Assembly (NCBI GenBank): GCA_016928815.1
Contig: JAFGJZ010000078.1
Location: forward strand, 1-40,151
Origin: Spirochaetota bacterium
GTDB lineage: Bacteria > Spirochaetota > UBA4802 > JAFGJZ01
Direction of reading: 5' to 3'
Length of the DNA: 40,151 nucleotides
Shown here piece after piece: positions 33,399-40,151 of this stretch. The first letter of the stretch is position 1; the number at the start of each line of letters is the position of its first letter. The translations under genes and the position numbers were made by a program. Below the pieces are notes generated by a model, which saw nothing but the letters and a program-made list of their open reading frames with translations, was not told the DNA's origin and searched no databases.

Positions 33399-33913
33399 TT
33401 ATTTCTGCTGATTTCCGATCAGTGACAGTACTTTTTCTTTCAGTCCGGTACTTTCTCTGGAATTTTTTGCGGTAAATACAAGATCATTCAGTTCTGTTCC
33501 GGAAACAAATACTATAACCGGAATATCTTTTCTGAGACCGGCATATCCGCTTTCAGATACATAAATATTTTCAATTATACCTTCATCAATTCCTTTGTCA
33601 GCATACAGGCGGCTTCGCTCATATTCCATATCCTGGTACGGCTCCGCTATTGAAGCTGTCATCCCGGGTTGAAAATCAGCAGGACCTTTAAATACCTCTA
33701 TGATTTTAAATCTCTTATTTCATAATTATAAAAACGGAATATCCCCGCCTTTTTTTTAATGATCCTGGCTTCATCGTTCAGCGGACCTGCTGCAAACACA
33801 GCAGTCGAGCTGCTGATAACTTCTTCAATCGGAATAACAATATTCAGATCATCTGAATATAAACTCACGAGAGGAAGAAACATTAAGGTTAAAAAAGTCA
33901 AAACCCTTTTCAT
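33399..33913 (-). pseudogene. Exported protein with a single-base frame break
   Basis: GGAG precedes ATG 33913. The first frame begins MKRVLTFLTLMFLPLVSLYS (signal peptide) and ends at 33698 with YNYEIRDLKS. One extra A in the AAAA at 33704-33707 joins it to a second frame: IIEVFKGPADFQPGMTASIA, EPYQDMEYERSRLYADKGID and on to a stop at 33399, about 171 residues in all. Both parts look coding, so the gene is one, broken by a missing base. No family recognised; probably periplasmic. Confidence 0.65.
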
Positions 33914-34033
33914 CAGGCTGCTCCATCTTTTTCAGTTTAATTTCATTCCGGAATACACGGCAACACAGATTCAGATCATGAATCTGATCCGTTCATCCTT
34001 ATCACTCAATGGACTGATAAAGCAATTACTTTT

Positions 34034-34435
34034 CTATACATGGGGATTAACAGTTCTGTCAACATAGGCAAGTTCTATGATATTTCCATCAGGATCACAG
34101 ACAGAGCTTTCATAGAAACCGTCATCATACTGCTCCCTGTTTTTCAGAATTTTTACATTTTCCTTCATGAAAAAATCAGTAAGTTCATTTACCTTTTCCC
34201 TGCTTTCAACTTCAATTGAAAGATGCGAGTATCCGATGCGTTCATCCGCAGCATGCCCGGAAATATCTGTGCGCGTCATGATTTCAATTTTAAAAGAACC
34301 CGCAATTTCCATAAACGTGCATTTAAAATCATTAATTGAATGGCGAAACAGTACTTTCCCGCCAAAATATTTTATGTAAAAATTCTCCAATCTCTCCAAG
34401 TCTCCTGTCCAGAAAGCTGTGTGATGTAATTTCAT
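34034..34435 (-). CDS. VOC-family (glyoxalase-like) protein
   Basis: 133 residues, ribosome site AGGAGA. Two paired beta-alpha-beta-beta-beta units: KLHHTAFWTGDLERLENFYI, then SHLSIEVESREKVNELTDFF and DPDGNIIELAYVD. His4 or 5, His of YSHLSIE and Glu of IIELAY are the usual metal ligands. Related enzymes include lactoylglutathione lyase and fosfomycin-resistance proteins; here the substrate is open. Confidence 0.85.
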   Translation of the reverse strand: MKLHHTAFWTGDLERLENFYIKYFGGKVLFRHSINDFKCTFMEIAGSFKIEIMTRTDISGHAADERIGYSHLSIEVESREKVNELTDFFMKENVKILKNREQYDDGFYESSVCDPDGNIIELAYVDRTVNPHV

Positions 34436-34796
34436 CTGTTCTCCTCATATTTGAAATTGAAATCTCTGAAAATTCACTGAGTTTCATCTGCGGATAAATT
34501 CATGCGGCAGAACATCTGCCGGAAAAATCCGTATTTCACTGATTATGTACCGTCATCCGTTCATTTCAAGGAAAATTTATTTCACAGGCATAATTTTACT
34601 TTTCTTTCCGGGCACATCGGAAACTGCAATTCATGAAATAACTGAGTACCATTTTCTTCAGCGTAAAATCAGGAATACTTCTGATATATATGAAAAACAG
34701 TTGTCATATTTCAAAGATTTGATTATAATTGCATCCGGACAGCGGAATTCTGTTTCTGCTGAATCATTAAATCAGATAATAAAAACGGCGGTAAAA
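34436..34796. other. Intergenic stretch with the GH43 promoter
   Basis: 361 bases. An open frame continues upstream of the GH43 start without a ribosome site; I treat it as chance, because the promoter (34701-34729) lies inside it. Nothing else is seen. Confidence 0.6.
34701..34729 (+). promoter_or_regulatory. Near-consensus sigma-70 promoter of the GH43 gene
   Basis: TTGTCA (34701-34706), 17 bases, TATAAT (34724-34729). Transcription should start near 34736, giving a 60-base leader. One of the strongest promoter matches seen here. Confidence 0.7.
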
Positions 34797-35858
34797 ATGA
34801 AACTGATAAAATCTTTTACTCTTCTAATAATTTCAGTAATCTCATGCATATCAGGCTGCAGCGGTAAAGGTAAACCGGATGAATCCAGGCAATCCGAACC
34901 GGTTCAGCCGCTGATTACGGACATATACTCAGCCGATCCTTCAGCTCATGTTTTTAACGGAAAAATTTACATATACCCGTCACATGACATAGATGATGCG
35001 GAAGTATCCGATAAAAACGGCAGCCAGTACAACATGAAGGACTATCATGTTTTTTCAATGGAAAAAATGGGCACTGTCCCGAAAGACCATGGAGAAGTGC
35101 TGAATATCAAGGATGTCCGCTGGGCATCCCAATTCATGTGGGCGCCGGATGCGGCTTTTAAAAACGGAACATACTATTTCTATTTCCCGGCCCATGATAA
35201 AAAGGGAATTTTCCGTATAGGAGTTGCCACTTCCAAAAACCCGGAAGGTCCGTTTACACCCGAGCCTTCATATATACCCGGCAGTTTCAGCATAGACCCT
35301 GCTGTTTTCACCGATACGGACGGTACATCATACATGTACTTCGGCGGACTCTGGGGAGGTCAGATGGAAAAATGGACAGACGGCCGTTTTGATGCGGAAC
35401 AGAAAGAACCTTACGGCAGCAGTCCGGCACTCGGTCCTTATGTGGCAAAAATGTCAGACGACATGCTGACTTTCGCATCAAAACCTCAGATGATTTCAAT
35501 TTTAGACCAGGACGGGAATCCGATTACCGGAAGTGATAACAGCCGTCGCTTTTTCGAAGCATCGTGGATGCATAAATACAAGGATACATATTACTTCTCC
35601 TATTCGACAGGAGATACACACATGATAGTTTATGCAACATCAGATAAACCGACAGGACCTTTTACGTACCGCGGAATTGTACTTTTGCCGGTAACTGGAT
35701 GGACAAATCATCATTCAATTGTTGAGTTTGAGGGTAAATGGTATCTGTTTTACCATGACTGTACACTTTCAAAAGGAACCGATCATCTTAGAAATGTAAA
35801 GGTAACTGAATTGTTCTATAACAGTGACGGAACGATCAAAACTATTGATCCGATATAA
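34797..35858 (+). CDS. GH43-family glycosidase lipoprotein
   Basis: Start at ATG 34797: GGCGG upstream, promoter at 34701-34729, and this Met begins a lipoprotein signal (MKLIKSFTLLIISVISCISG, Cys21). 353 residues. The five-bladed propeller pattern has the catalytic Asp in SADPSAHVFNGKIYIYPS (Asp47), the pKa-tuning Asp in SIDPAVFTDTDG and the proton-donor Glu in FFEASWMHKY. GH43 enzymes remove xylose or arabinose from plant polysaccharides. It probably sits on the outer face of a membrane and supplies pentoses. Confidence 0.88.
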   Translation: MKLIKSFTLLIISVISCISGCSGKGKPDESRQSEPVQPLITDIYSADPSAHVFNGKIYIYPSHDIDDAEVSDKNGSQYNMKDYHVFSMEKMGTVPKDHGEVLNIKDVRWASQFMWAPDAAFKNGTYYFYFPAHDKKGIFRIGVATSKNPEGPFTPEPSYIPGSFSIDPAVFTDTDGTSYMYFGGLWGGQMEKWTDGRFDAEQKEPYGSSPALGPYVAKMSDDMLTFASKPQMISILDQDGNPITGSDNSRRFFEASWMHKYKDTYYFSYSTGDTHMIVYATSDKPTGPFTYRGIVLLPVTGWTNHHSIVEFEGKWYLFYHDCTLSKGTDHLRNVKVTELFYNSDGTIKTIDPI

Positions 35859-36025
35859 CTTCCGGTATTAAAATGCGGATTCAGAATCTGGATAAGCCCG
35901 GTTGTTCCGTGCGGCAGGAAAACATATCAAGCCGAACGTCATCAGCCGGGAAATCATCCGTCAGACGCAAATGACTTCAATCATAAAACACTGACTGATT
36001 AATGTCCTTATCATGATTCAGGCTA

Positions 36026-36532
36026 TCATTCCTCTTCTGTAATATCCGGCTTTCTGCCTTTTAATAAATCATATGCAATAAGCAGAATTGCACCGAATGT
36101 TACGGAAAGATCCGCAATATTAAGAACACCCGTTCTCAAATTTCCTATTCCGAAATTTAAAAAATCAACGACTTTGAAATCAAAAATTACCCTGTCAATG
36201 AGATTGCCGAGACCGCCGCCGATAATTGTAGACAGCAGAACAGCCATTTTTATATCGGTGCATTTTATGATACAGTAATAAATTCCGTAAAAACAGAAGG
36301 CGGCGGGTATTATTATGAAAACGGCATATTTCAGAGGTGCCGGCCAGTGCGATCCAAGACTTAGAAATGCACCCGTATTTTCAACATATATCATTTTAAA
36401 AGATCCGAACAAAAAAGAAAATACCTCACGGTCTTTAAGAAATGCAGTTGCCGCAATTTTAGATATACGGTCTGCAAGAAGATTTATCAGCAGCACCGCG
36501 ACTGTTACATTTAAAAAAGTTCTGTTTTTCAT
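36026..36532 (-). CDS. lspA: Lipoprotein signal peptidase (signal peptidase II)
   Basis: Start at ATG 36532, with GGAG just upstream; a TTG at 36622 adds an unsupported tail. 168 residues, typical size, four membrane helices. Catalytic Asp residues are in GGGLGNLIDRV and LNIADLSVTFG; MIYVENTGAFLSLG is the conserved NTGAxF box. It cuts prolipoproteins before the lipidated Cys, including the lipoproteins of this window. Confidence 0.93.
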   Translation of the reverse strand: MKNRTFLNVTVAVLLINLLADRISKIAATAFLKDREVFSFLFGSFKMIYVENTGAFLSLGSHWPAPLKYAVFIIIPAAFCFYGIYYCIIKCTDIKMAVLLSTIIGGGLGNLIDRVIFDFKVVDFLNFGIGNLRTGVLNIADLSVTFGAILLIAYDLLKGRKPDITEEE

Positions 36533-36715
36533 ACATCTCCGGATTTTTCTTTTAATATTTCTGCAAACAGCTTTATCGTTTTGAAAATCATCCGAACTTA
36601 TATCAGGAAAGGATTTCCGCAATCTTTTTTTCCAGCTTTAATTATTTTTCAGCCTTATTCCGGTTTTCCGCATCTGAGCCCATTTATAAATGAACATCAG
36701 CGGATCACCTCCGGA

Positions 36716-37318
36716 TTATTCCGGGAATTTGGAAAAATCACAGTCATATTCTATTCTTTTTGCCGTATTGACAGCCGTTTTCATGGAACTGTATTTTGAC
36801 ACAATGTAGAGAGAAAGTTCAATCCCTGCGGAAATGCCGCCCGAGGTAAGCACATGCCCCTGATCGACAAATTTCCTGTTTGCCGCAACCCTCAGTCCGG
36901 GATAATTACGCTGAAGCCTTTCAATATCCATCCAGTGAGTGGTCACTTCATGACTGCTGATGACCCCTGACTCTGCAAGAAGAAAAGCTCCCGTGCAAAT
37001 TGAAGCTATTGTTTTTACTCTGCTATCAGCTTCCTTAATCCAGTTCAGTAAAACAGTATTATGAATTTCAATTTCTTCGGCACCGTAACCACCGGGTATT
37101 ATCAGTATGTCCATATCAGGAAAATCGGAAAATGTATAATCAGGAATAACCTTAAGACCGTTCCGTGCAGTGATAGAATCACTGTGCTGTGCGATCGTGA
37201 AAACATTAAAAAGATTTTCTTTAGTATGCGGATTTTCCGATATGCTGAAAACTTCAAACGGACCTGCAAAATCAAGAACCTCCACCTCATTAAAAATGAG
37301 AATTCCGGTATTTATCAT
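36716..37318 (-). CDS. DJ-1/PfpI-family protein, isonitrile-hydratase-like
   Basis: 200 residues, ribosome site GAGGTG. Start MINTGILIFNEVEVLDFAGP, nucleophile Cys in IASICTGAFLLAESG, then VTTHWMDIERLQ and HVLTSGGISAGIELSLYIV. The pattern fits the InhA/isonitrile hydratase group, also found as the sensor part of AraC regulators (GlxA-type); here no DNA-binding part follows. Function otherwise unknown. Confidence 0.85.
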   Translation of the reverse strand: MINTGILIFNEVEVLDFAGPFEVFSISENPHTKENLFNVFTIAQHSDSITARNGLKVIPDYTFSDFPDMDILIIPGGYGAEEIEIHNTVLLNWIKEADSRVKTIASICTGAFLLAESGVISSHEVTTHWMDIERLQRNYPGLRVAANRKFVDQGHVLTSGGISAGIELSLYIVSKYSSMKTAVNTAKRIEYDCDFSKFPE

Positions 37319-37401
37319 TTATATCACCTCATCATTGACTCTATATTCTTACATATCTTTCCGGAACATAAAGTATAATTTTATCCTACGCCGCTATTAA
37401 C

Positions 37402-38106
37402 CTATATTACAGTGATGGATTCAAAATATCTCTGAGGAGTTATTCCGACATGTCTTTTAAAATTTCTGATATAATGACTCTGATCATAAAACCCGCTGTC
37501 TAAAGCAATATCCAGAATGGATTTCTCCGATAAAAAATATTCTTTTGATTTTTTAATCCTTGCCTGAATTATGTATTGGTGCAGTGATATTCCGATTTTT
37601 TCCTTAAAAAGATGAAGAAGATAATAAGGATTCAGACCGATAACCGCTGCCAATGAATCAGTTGACAGCTGTTCACTGCAGTTTTCATCAATATATTTAA
37701 CAAGTTTGTTAATCATAATATCGCTATTATCATAATTACCGGCTTTCATTATCGCAAATCTGTAAAGCGAACGTATACTGTTCATTTCAGACGATGAAAA
37801 CGGCAAATCATTAACTATCATTTTTTCGGATGTTTTTTCAATATCATCAAAACATATTATTGTATAACCGGCGGTTTTACCGTCCTTCACATAACTCGCA
37901 TGAGGCAGGTAAGGCGGAATAAAAAACAGATCGTTTTTTTTCAAAATACTGATCTTGCCGTTTACGGATAGATGTTTTTCACCTGAATCCATTCTTCCTG
38001 CACACATTTTTTTATGAATGTGCACAGGAAAATTATGTGAAGATTCAGCAATTTTCAATACTTCAAAATATTTTTTTTTGATTATTATTTTATATCCGGT
38101 TCTCAT
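37402..38106 (-). CDS. AraC-family regulator with cupin sensor domain
   Basis: 234 residues. The N-terminal half resembles a cupin sensor (VHIHKKMCAGRMDSGEK, LFFIPPYLPHASYV); the C-terminal half is an AraC DNA-binding domain (SLAAVIGLNPYYLLHLFKEK and ALDSGFYDQSHYIRNFKRHV, ending VGITPQRYF). The start is 1 base past the stop of the cupin gene, with no clear ribosome site, so translation is likely coupled. It may sense a ligand connected to that cupin. Confidence 0.85.
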   Translation of the reverse strand: MRTGYKIIIKKKYFEVLKIAESSHNFPVHIHKKMCAGRMDSGEKHLSVNGKISILKKNDLFFIPPYLPHASYVKDGKTAGYTIICFDDIEKTSEKMIVNDLPFSSSEMNSIRSLYRFAIMKAGNYDNSDIMINKLVKYIDENCSEQLSTDSLAAVIGLNPYYLLHLFKEKIGISLHQYIIQARIKKSKEYFLSEKSILDIALDSGFYDQSHYIRNFKRHVGITPQRYFESITVI

Positions 38107-38107
38107 A

Positions 38108-38494
38108 TCAATTTAACGGGGGAGTGAATTTTGCCAACAATACAATGCCTGAATCACCTGCCCTGACGCTGTGAGGAAGGTCACTTGGTATTAATGAAAT
38201 CACTCCGGGTCTATAATTTATTTGAACATCACCAACTTCTGCGATTCCTTCACCGGAAATGACCTCATGCAGCTCGGATTTGCCTTCGTGCACATGAGTA
38301 CCTATTTCATGATGAGGATCAATTTTTACAATCATTGCACTCATATTATCATTACTTTCCTTTCCGCAAAATAAATTTTTCATTAAAACACCTGCAAATT
38401 TCGGATGATTAATCCATTGCAGATCAGAAACAGTGTTTATTTCCTTTCCGTTAATATAAATAACTCCATTTTCAAATAAATCCGCTGCTTTCAT
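38108..38494 (-). CDS. Cupin-domain protein
   Basis: 128 residues, ribosome site AAAGGAG. One cupin barrel: HHEIGTHVHEGKSELHEVIS (metal ligands His, His, Glu), RPGVISLIPSDLPHSVRAG (last His). First gene of a two-gene unit with the AraC-type regulator. Small stand-alone cupins often bind metal and small acids; activity unknown. Confidence 0.85.
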   Translation of the reverse strand: MKAADLFENGVIYINGKEINTVSDLQWINHPKFAGVLMKNLFCGKESNDNMSAMIVKIDPHHEIGTHVHEGKSELHEVISGEGIAEVGDVQINYRPGVISLIPSDLPHSVRAGDSGIVLLAKFTPPLN

Positions 38495-39031
38495 AAAAAT
38501 CTCCTTTCACTTTTTCAGATTATTTAATATAATCCTTCAAGCGGAAATTGTATTGTATAAACCTGCGGTTTTTACATGCTTCCTGTTTTTTCTTCATCCT
38601 CATACTCTTTTTTATTTTAAAGAGATTCTGAACTGTCATACGCAGTAATAAATCTTCCTGATATACATCATTATTTTCACATTTAGTACAATATATCACT
38701 AAATTTTTTCAATTAATCTTTCCGGAATTTATTCTGCCTTAATATTTCATCATCAATCAGAAAATAATTTAATTTTCCAAACCGCATGAATGCAACGTTG
38801 AATGAACCAATTCTTTACGTATGTAAACCGATAGCCGGTTTCTTTCAATTATTTTTTGCCATAATTTCATAATTTCAGCAATGAACGATCCGGAAGCCGG
38901 ACTGTTTCAGCAATTTGACGCTTTCAGGAGAGGCATCATGCAATAATTATTAAAAACCGGTTCAAACCTGACATAATGATGTCATTCACCTGTGATATAT
39001 TTCAGTTAAATTAAATATTTGGAGTTATGAT
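38495..39031. other. Gene-less intergenic stretch
   Basis: 537 bases between divergent genes. Only short open frames, such as a 21-codon one at 38881, without ribosome sites. A palindrome at 38969-38984 is listed separately. No other signal found. Confidence 0.6.
38969..38984. promoter_or_regulatory. Palindrome upstream of the second DJ-1 gene
   Basis: TGACAT AATG ATGTCA, perfect 6-4-6, with a TATATT 12 bases after it (38996-39001). Possible operator of the gene at 39032. Confidence 0.35.
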
Positions 39032-39670
39032 ATGACACAAAAAACTCAGACAACAGACTGCTGGCTTTATGTTCTGGATACTCTGGCTGACTGGGAAATC
39101 GCCCATGTTACAGCTGAACTGAACAGCGGCCGTTTTACACTGAAAGACAGAAAATTTAATCTGCTGAAAACCGGCGCGTCAATGACGCCTGTAAAAACAA
39201 TGGGAGGAATTTCAATCACACCTGACAGAACAATTGATGAAGTAGAATTCAGTGAAGGTGACATTCTCATACTTCCCGGGGCGGATACATGGCACGAACC
39301 CCGTCACGCCAAATTGTTTGAAACAGTTAAAAAACTTCTTGAGAAAAATATCACCGTGGCTGCAATCTGCGGAGCAACCGCTGCGCTTGCAGGAGCCGGG
39401 CTTCTGGATGACAGAAAACATACAAGCAATGATCCGGATTTTCTCCGGATGATGTGTCCTGAATACAGGGGGGCTTCATTTTACTGCAAGGTACCTGCAG
39501 TTACTGACGGAAACCTGATTACGGCAAGCGGATTCGGCGCACTGGAATTTGCCCGGGAAATTTTCCGTAAAACGGAAGCTATGAAAGAGGAAACCATTGA
39601 AGCATGGTATCAGCTTTTCAGCACGAAAGAGGCTAAATATTTTTTCAGCCTCATGGAATCGCTTAAATAA
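39032..39670 (+). CDS. DJ-1/PfpI-family protein, YoaZ-like
   Basis: 212 residues, ribosome site TTGGAG. WLYVLDTLADWEIAHVTAEL at the start, then ILILPGADTWHEPRHAK, nucleophile Cys in VAAICGATAALAGAGLL, HTSNDPDFLRMMCPEYRGA and ITASGFGALEFAREIFRKT. This is the YoaZ-like or putative glutamine amidotransferase group of the DJ-1 family, unlike the copy at 36716. Possible glyoxalase or chaperone role; unknown. Confidence 0.85.
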   Translation: MTQKTQTTDCWLYVLDTLADWEIAHVTAELNSGRFTLKDRKFNLLKTGASMTPVKTMGGISITPDRTIDEVEFSEGDILILPGADTWHEPRHAKLFETVKKLLEKNITVAAICGATAALAGAGLLDDRKHTSNDPDFLRMMCPEYRGASFYCKVPAVTDGNLITASGFGALEFAREIFRKTEAMKEETIEAWYQLFSTKEAKYFFSLMESLK

Positions 39671-40066
39671 ACCATTCATAATTCAAAACGGGAATATGCC
39701 GGCATCATTCACGTGAGTTGACACACTAAGGCAATTAATGTGTCGGCTTTGAAGCCTGGCAATGTTGGCGACCGGGCGGTCGCAGAGCTCTGTCACTTTC
39801 TTTTTCATCGCAAAAAAGAAAGTAACCAAAGATGCTGATCAGGAAGATCGAATGCCGATGACGCACAGGAAGTGCAAAAAGTCATCGGCAAATTGCTCGT
39901 CCTCAGTCGGCAGACAGCCTGTCAAATTACATGTCCCTCCTGGCAATAATTTGACTGTGCTTCGACGACCTGCCTCAGCATGCGGGGTTCTATTCCCGGG
40001 CTTGTTGGTTTTAAAAGACTGGACATTGTTTACAACAATTCTGATTTTATTTTTTACAAGAAATAT
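39671..40066. other. Structured non-coding element
   Basis: Between the DJ-1 gene and the IS end, a stretch of about 300 bases is packed with inverted repeats: GCGACC/GGTCGC (39768-39783), ACTTTCTTTTT/AAAAAGAAAGT (39795-39823), TGCCGATGAC/GTCATCGGCA (39853-39890) with a nested GCAC/GTGC, and GTCAAATT/AATTTGAC (39921-39955). It is more GC-rich than its surroundings. An open frame at 39762-40088 crosses it but lacks a ribosome site and looks spurious. From memory, a motif of the type CTTTCTTTT-loop-AAAAGAAAGTAACCAAAG occurs in intergenic DNA of many unrelated bacteria. Confidence 0.6.
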
Positions 40067-40151
40067 TGACTTTACCCCTTTTTTGTAGAGATATAGTTAA
40101 GCGATCATTTTTTTTTCATAATCCAACGGACTAAGATTATCACAGCTTGCA
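40067..40151 (-). mobile_element. End of an IS3-family insertion sequence (cut by window edge)
   Basis: TGACTTTACCCC starts at 40067 and fits terminal repeats of the IS3/IS150 groups (TGA-x-TxACCCC type), followed 18 bases later by the transposase stop. The rest of the element lies beyond 40151. No target duplication can be judged. Confidence 0.55.
40097..40151 (-). CDS. IS3-family transposase, C-terminal end only
   Basis: On the minus strand the last 17 codons read ASCDNLSPLDYEKKMIA and a stop. NLSPLDYE is the usual end of IS3-family OrfB (DDE) transposases, after the catalytic core. The start and the catalytic residues are outside the window. Its reading direction agrees with the position of the terminal repeat at 40067. 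Confidence 0.6.
   Translation of the reverse strand, partial: ASCDNLSPLDYEKKMIA

Noticed and set aside
34545..34796. 84-codon in-frame extension of the GH43 gene
   Set aside because: A near-consensus promoter lies inside it and the internal Met starts a clean lipoprotein signal with a ribosome site.
39762..40088. 108-codon open frame across the structured element
   Set aside because: No ribosome site, low-complexity unlikely product, and the DNA is explained by stems and IS end.
1..40151. CRISPR array, tRNA or rRNA genes
   Set aside because: No regularly spaced identical repeats of CRISPR size and no tRNA or rRNA-like stretches were seen on reading both strands.

Overview
The window looks like an AT-rich (roughly 35-40% GC) chromosome segment of a diderm, motile, probably anaerobic bacterium. 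A spirochaete is my best guess (moderate confidence). The clues are an outer-membrane beta-barrel, several lipoproteins, a BspA/DUF285 surface protein, CheD, a REC-PAS signalling protein of the type common in spirochaetes, and ferredoxin-type redox and DUF3795-type proteins. There is no rRNA, tRNA or CRISPR array. Most genes lie on the minus strand as single genes or short operons.

Layout. (1) 78-3080, plus strand: a surface cluster of barrel protein, HAMP-only membrane protein and BspA-like lipoprotein, closed by a strong hairpin. (2) 3.1-13.4 kb, minus strand: an accessory patchwork of small one-gene functions (Imm11-type immunity protein, DUF3795, HAD phosphatase, flavodoxin/ferredoxin protein, isochorismatase-fold hydrolase, two GNATs, ATC-hydrolase-like protein, OmdA-like protein, XylF-like lipoprotein, CheD, cupin). 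It contains broken genes and a 54-bp perfect direct repeat that brackets the immunity-gene block. (3) 13.8-20.8 kb: an ABC sugar importer in the ytfQ-ytfR-ytfT-yjfF order, followed upstream by a xylulokinase-like FGGY kinase with its own operator-like palindrome. (4) 21-30 kb: DUF3781, LysE and MATE transporters, a GT51-like protein whose catalytic Glu is Gln, two GNATs, HAD, DUF4386, DUF1801 and exported proteins of unknown function, and a REC-PAS protein. (5) 30.1-33.4 kb: a YqhC-like AraC regulator divergent from a DkgA-like aldo/keto reductase, a 4-oxalocrotonate tautomerase and a second aldo/keto reductase. (6) 33.4-39.7 kb: a frameshifted exported protein, VOC protein, GH43 lipoprotein glycosidase with a near-consensus promoter, signal peptidase II, two DJ-1/PfpI proteins, and a cupin/AraC pair. 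(7) 39.7-40.15 kb: a non-coding, highly structured element beside the end of an IS3-family insertion sequence that runs off the window.

How they fit together. The GH43 enzyme, XylF-like binding lipoprotein, YtfQRT/YjfF-type importer and xylulokinase suggest scavenging of pentoses or related sugars from plant polysaccharide; this is inferred from family, not shown. The AraC/AKR/tautomerase group looks like a reactive-aldehyde response. Four loci (Imm11-like gene, a 77-codon gene near 9.8 kb, an effector-binding remnant near 13.3 kb, an exported protein near 33.7 kb) carry single-base frame breaks. Three of them can be restored by one extra base, one at a perfect A7 slippery run. This means gene decay, homopolymer sequencing errors or real recoding; raw reads would tell.
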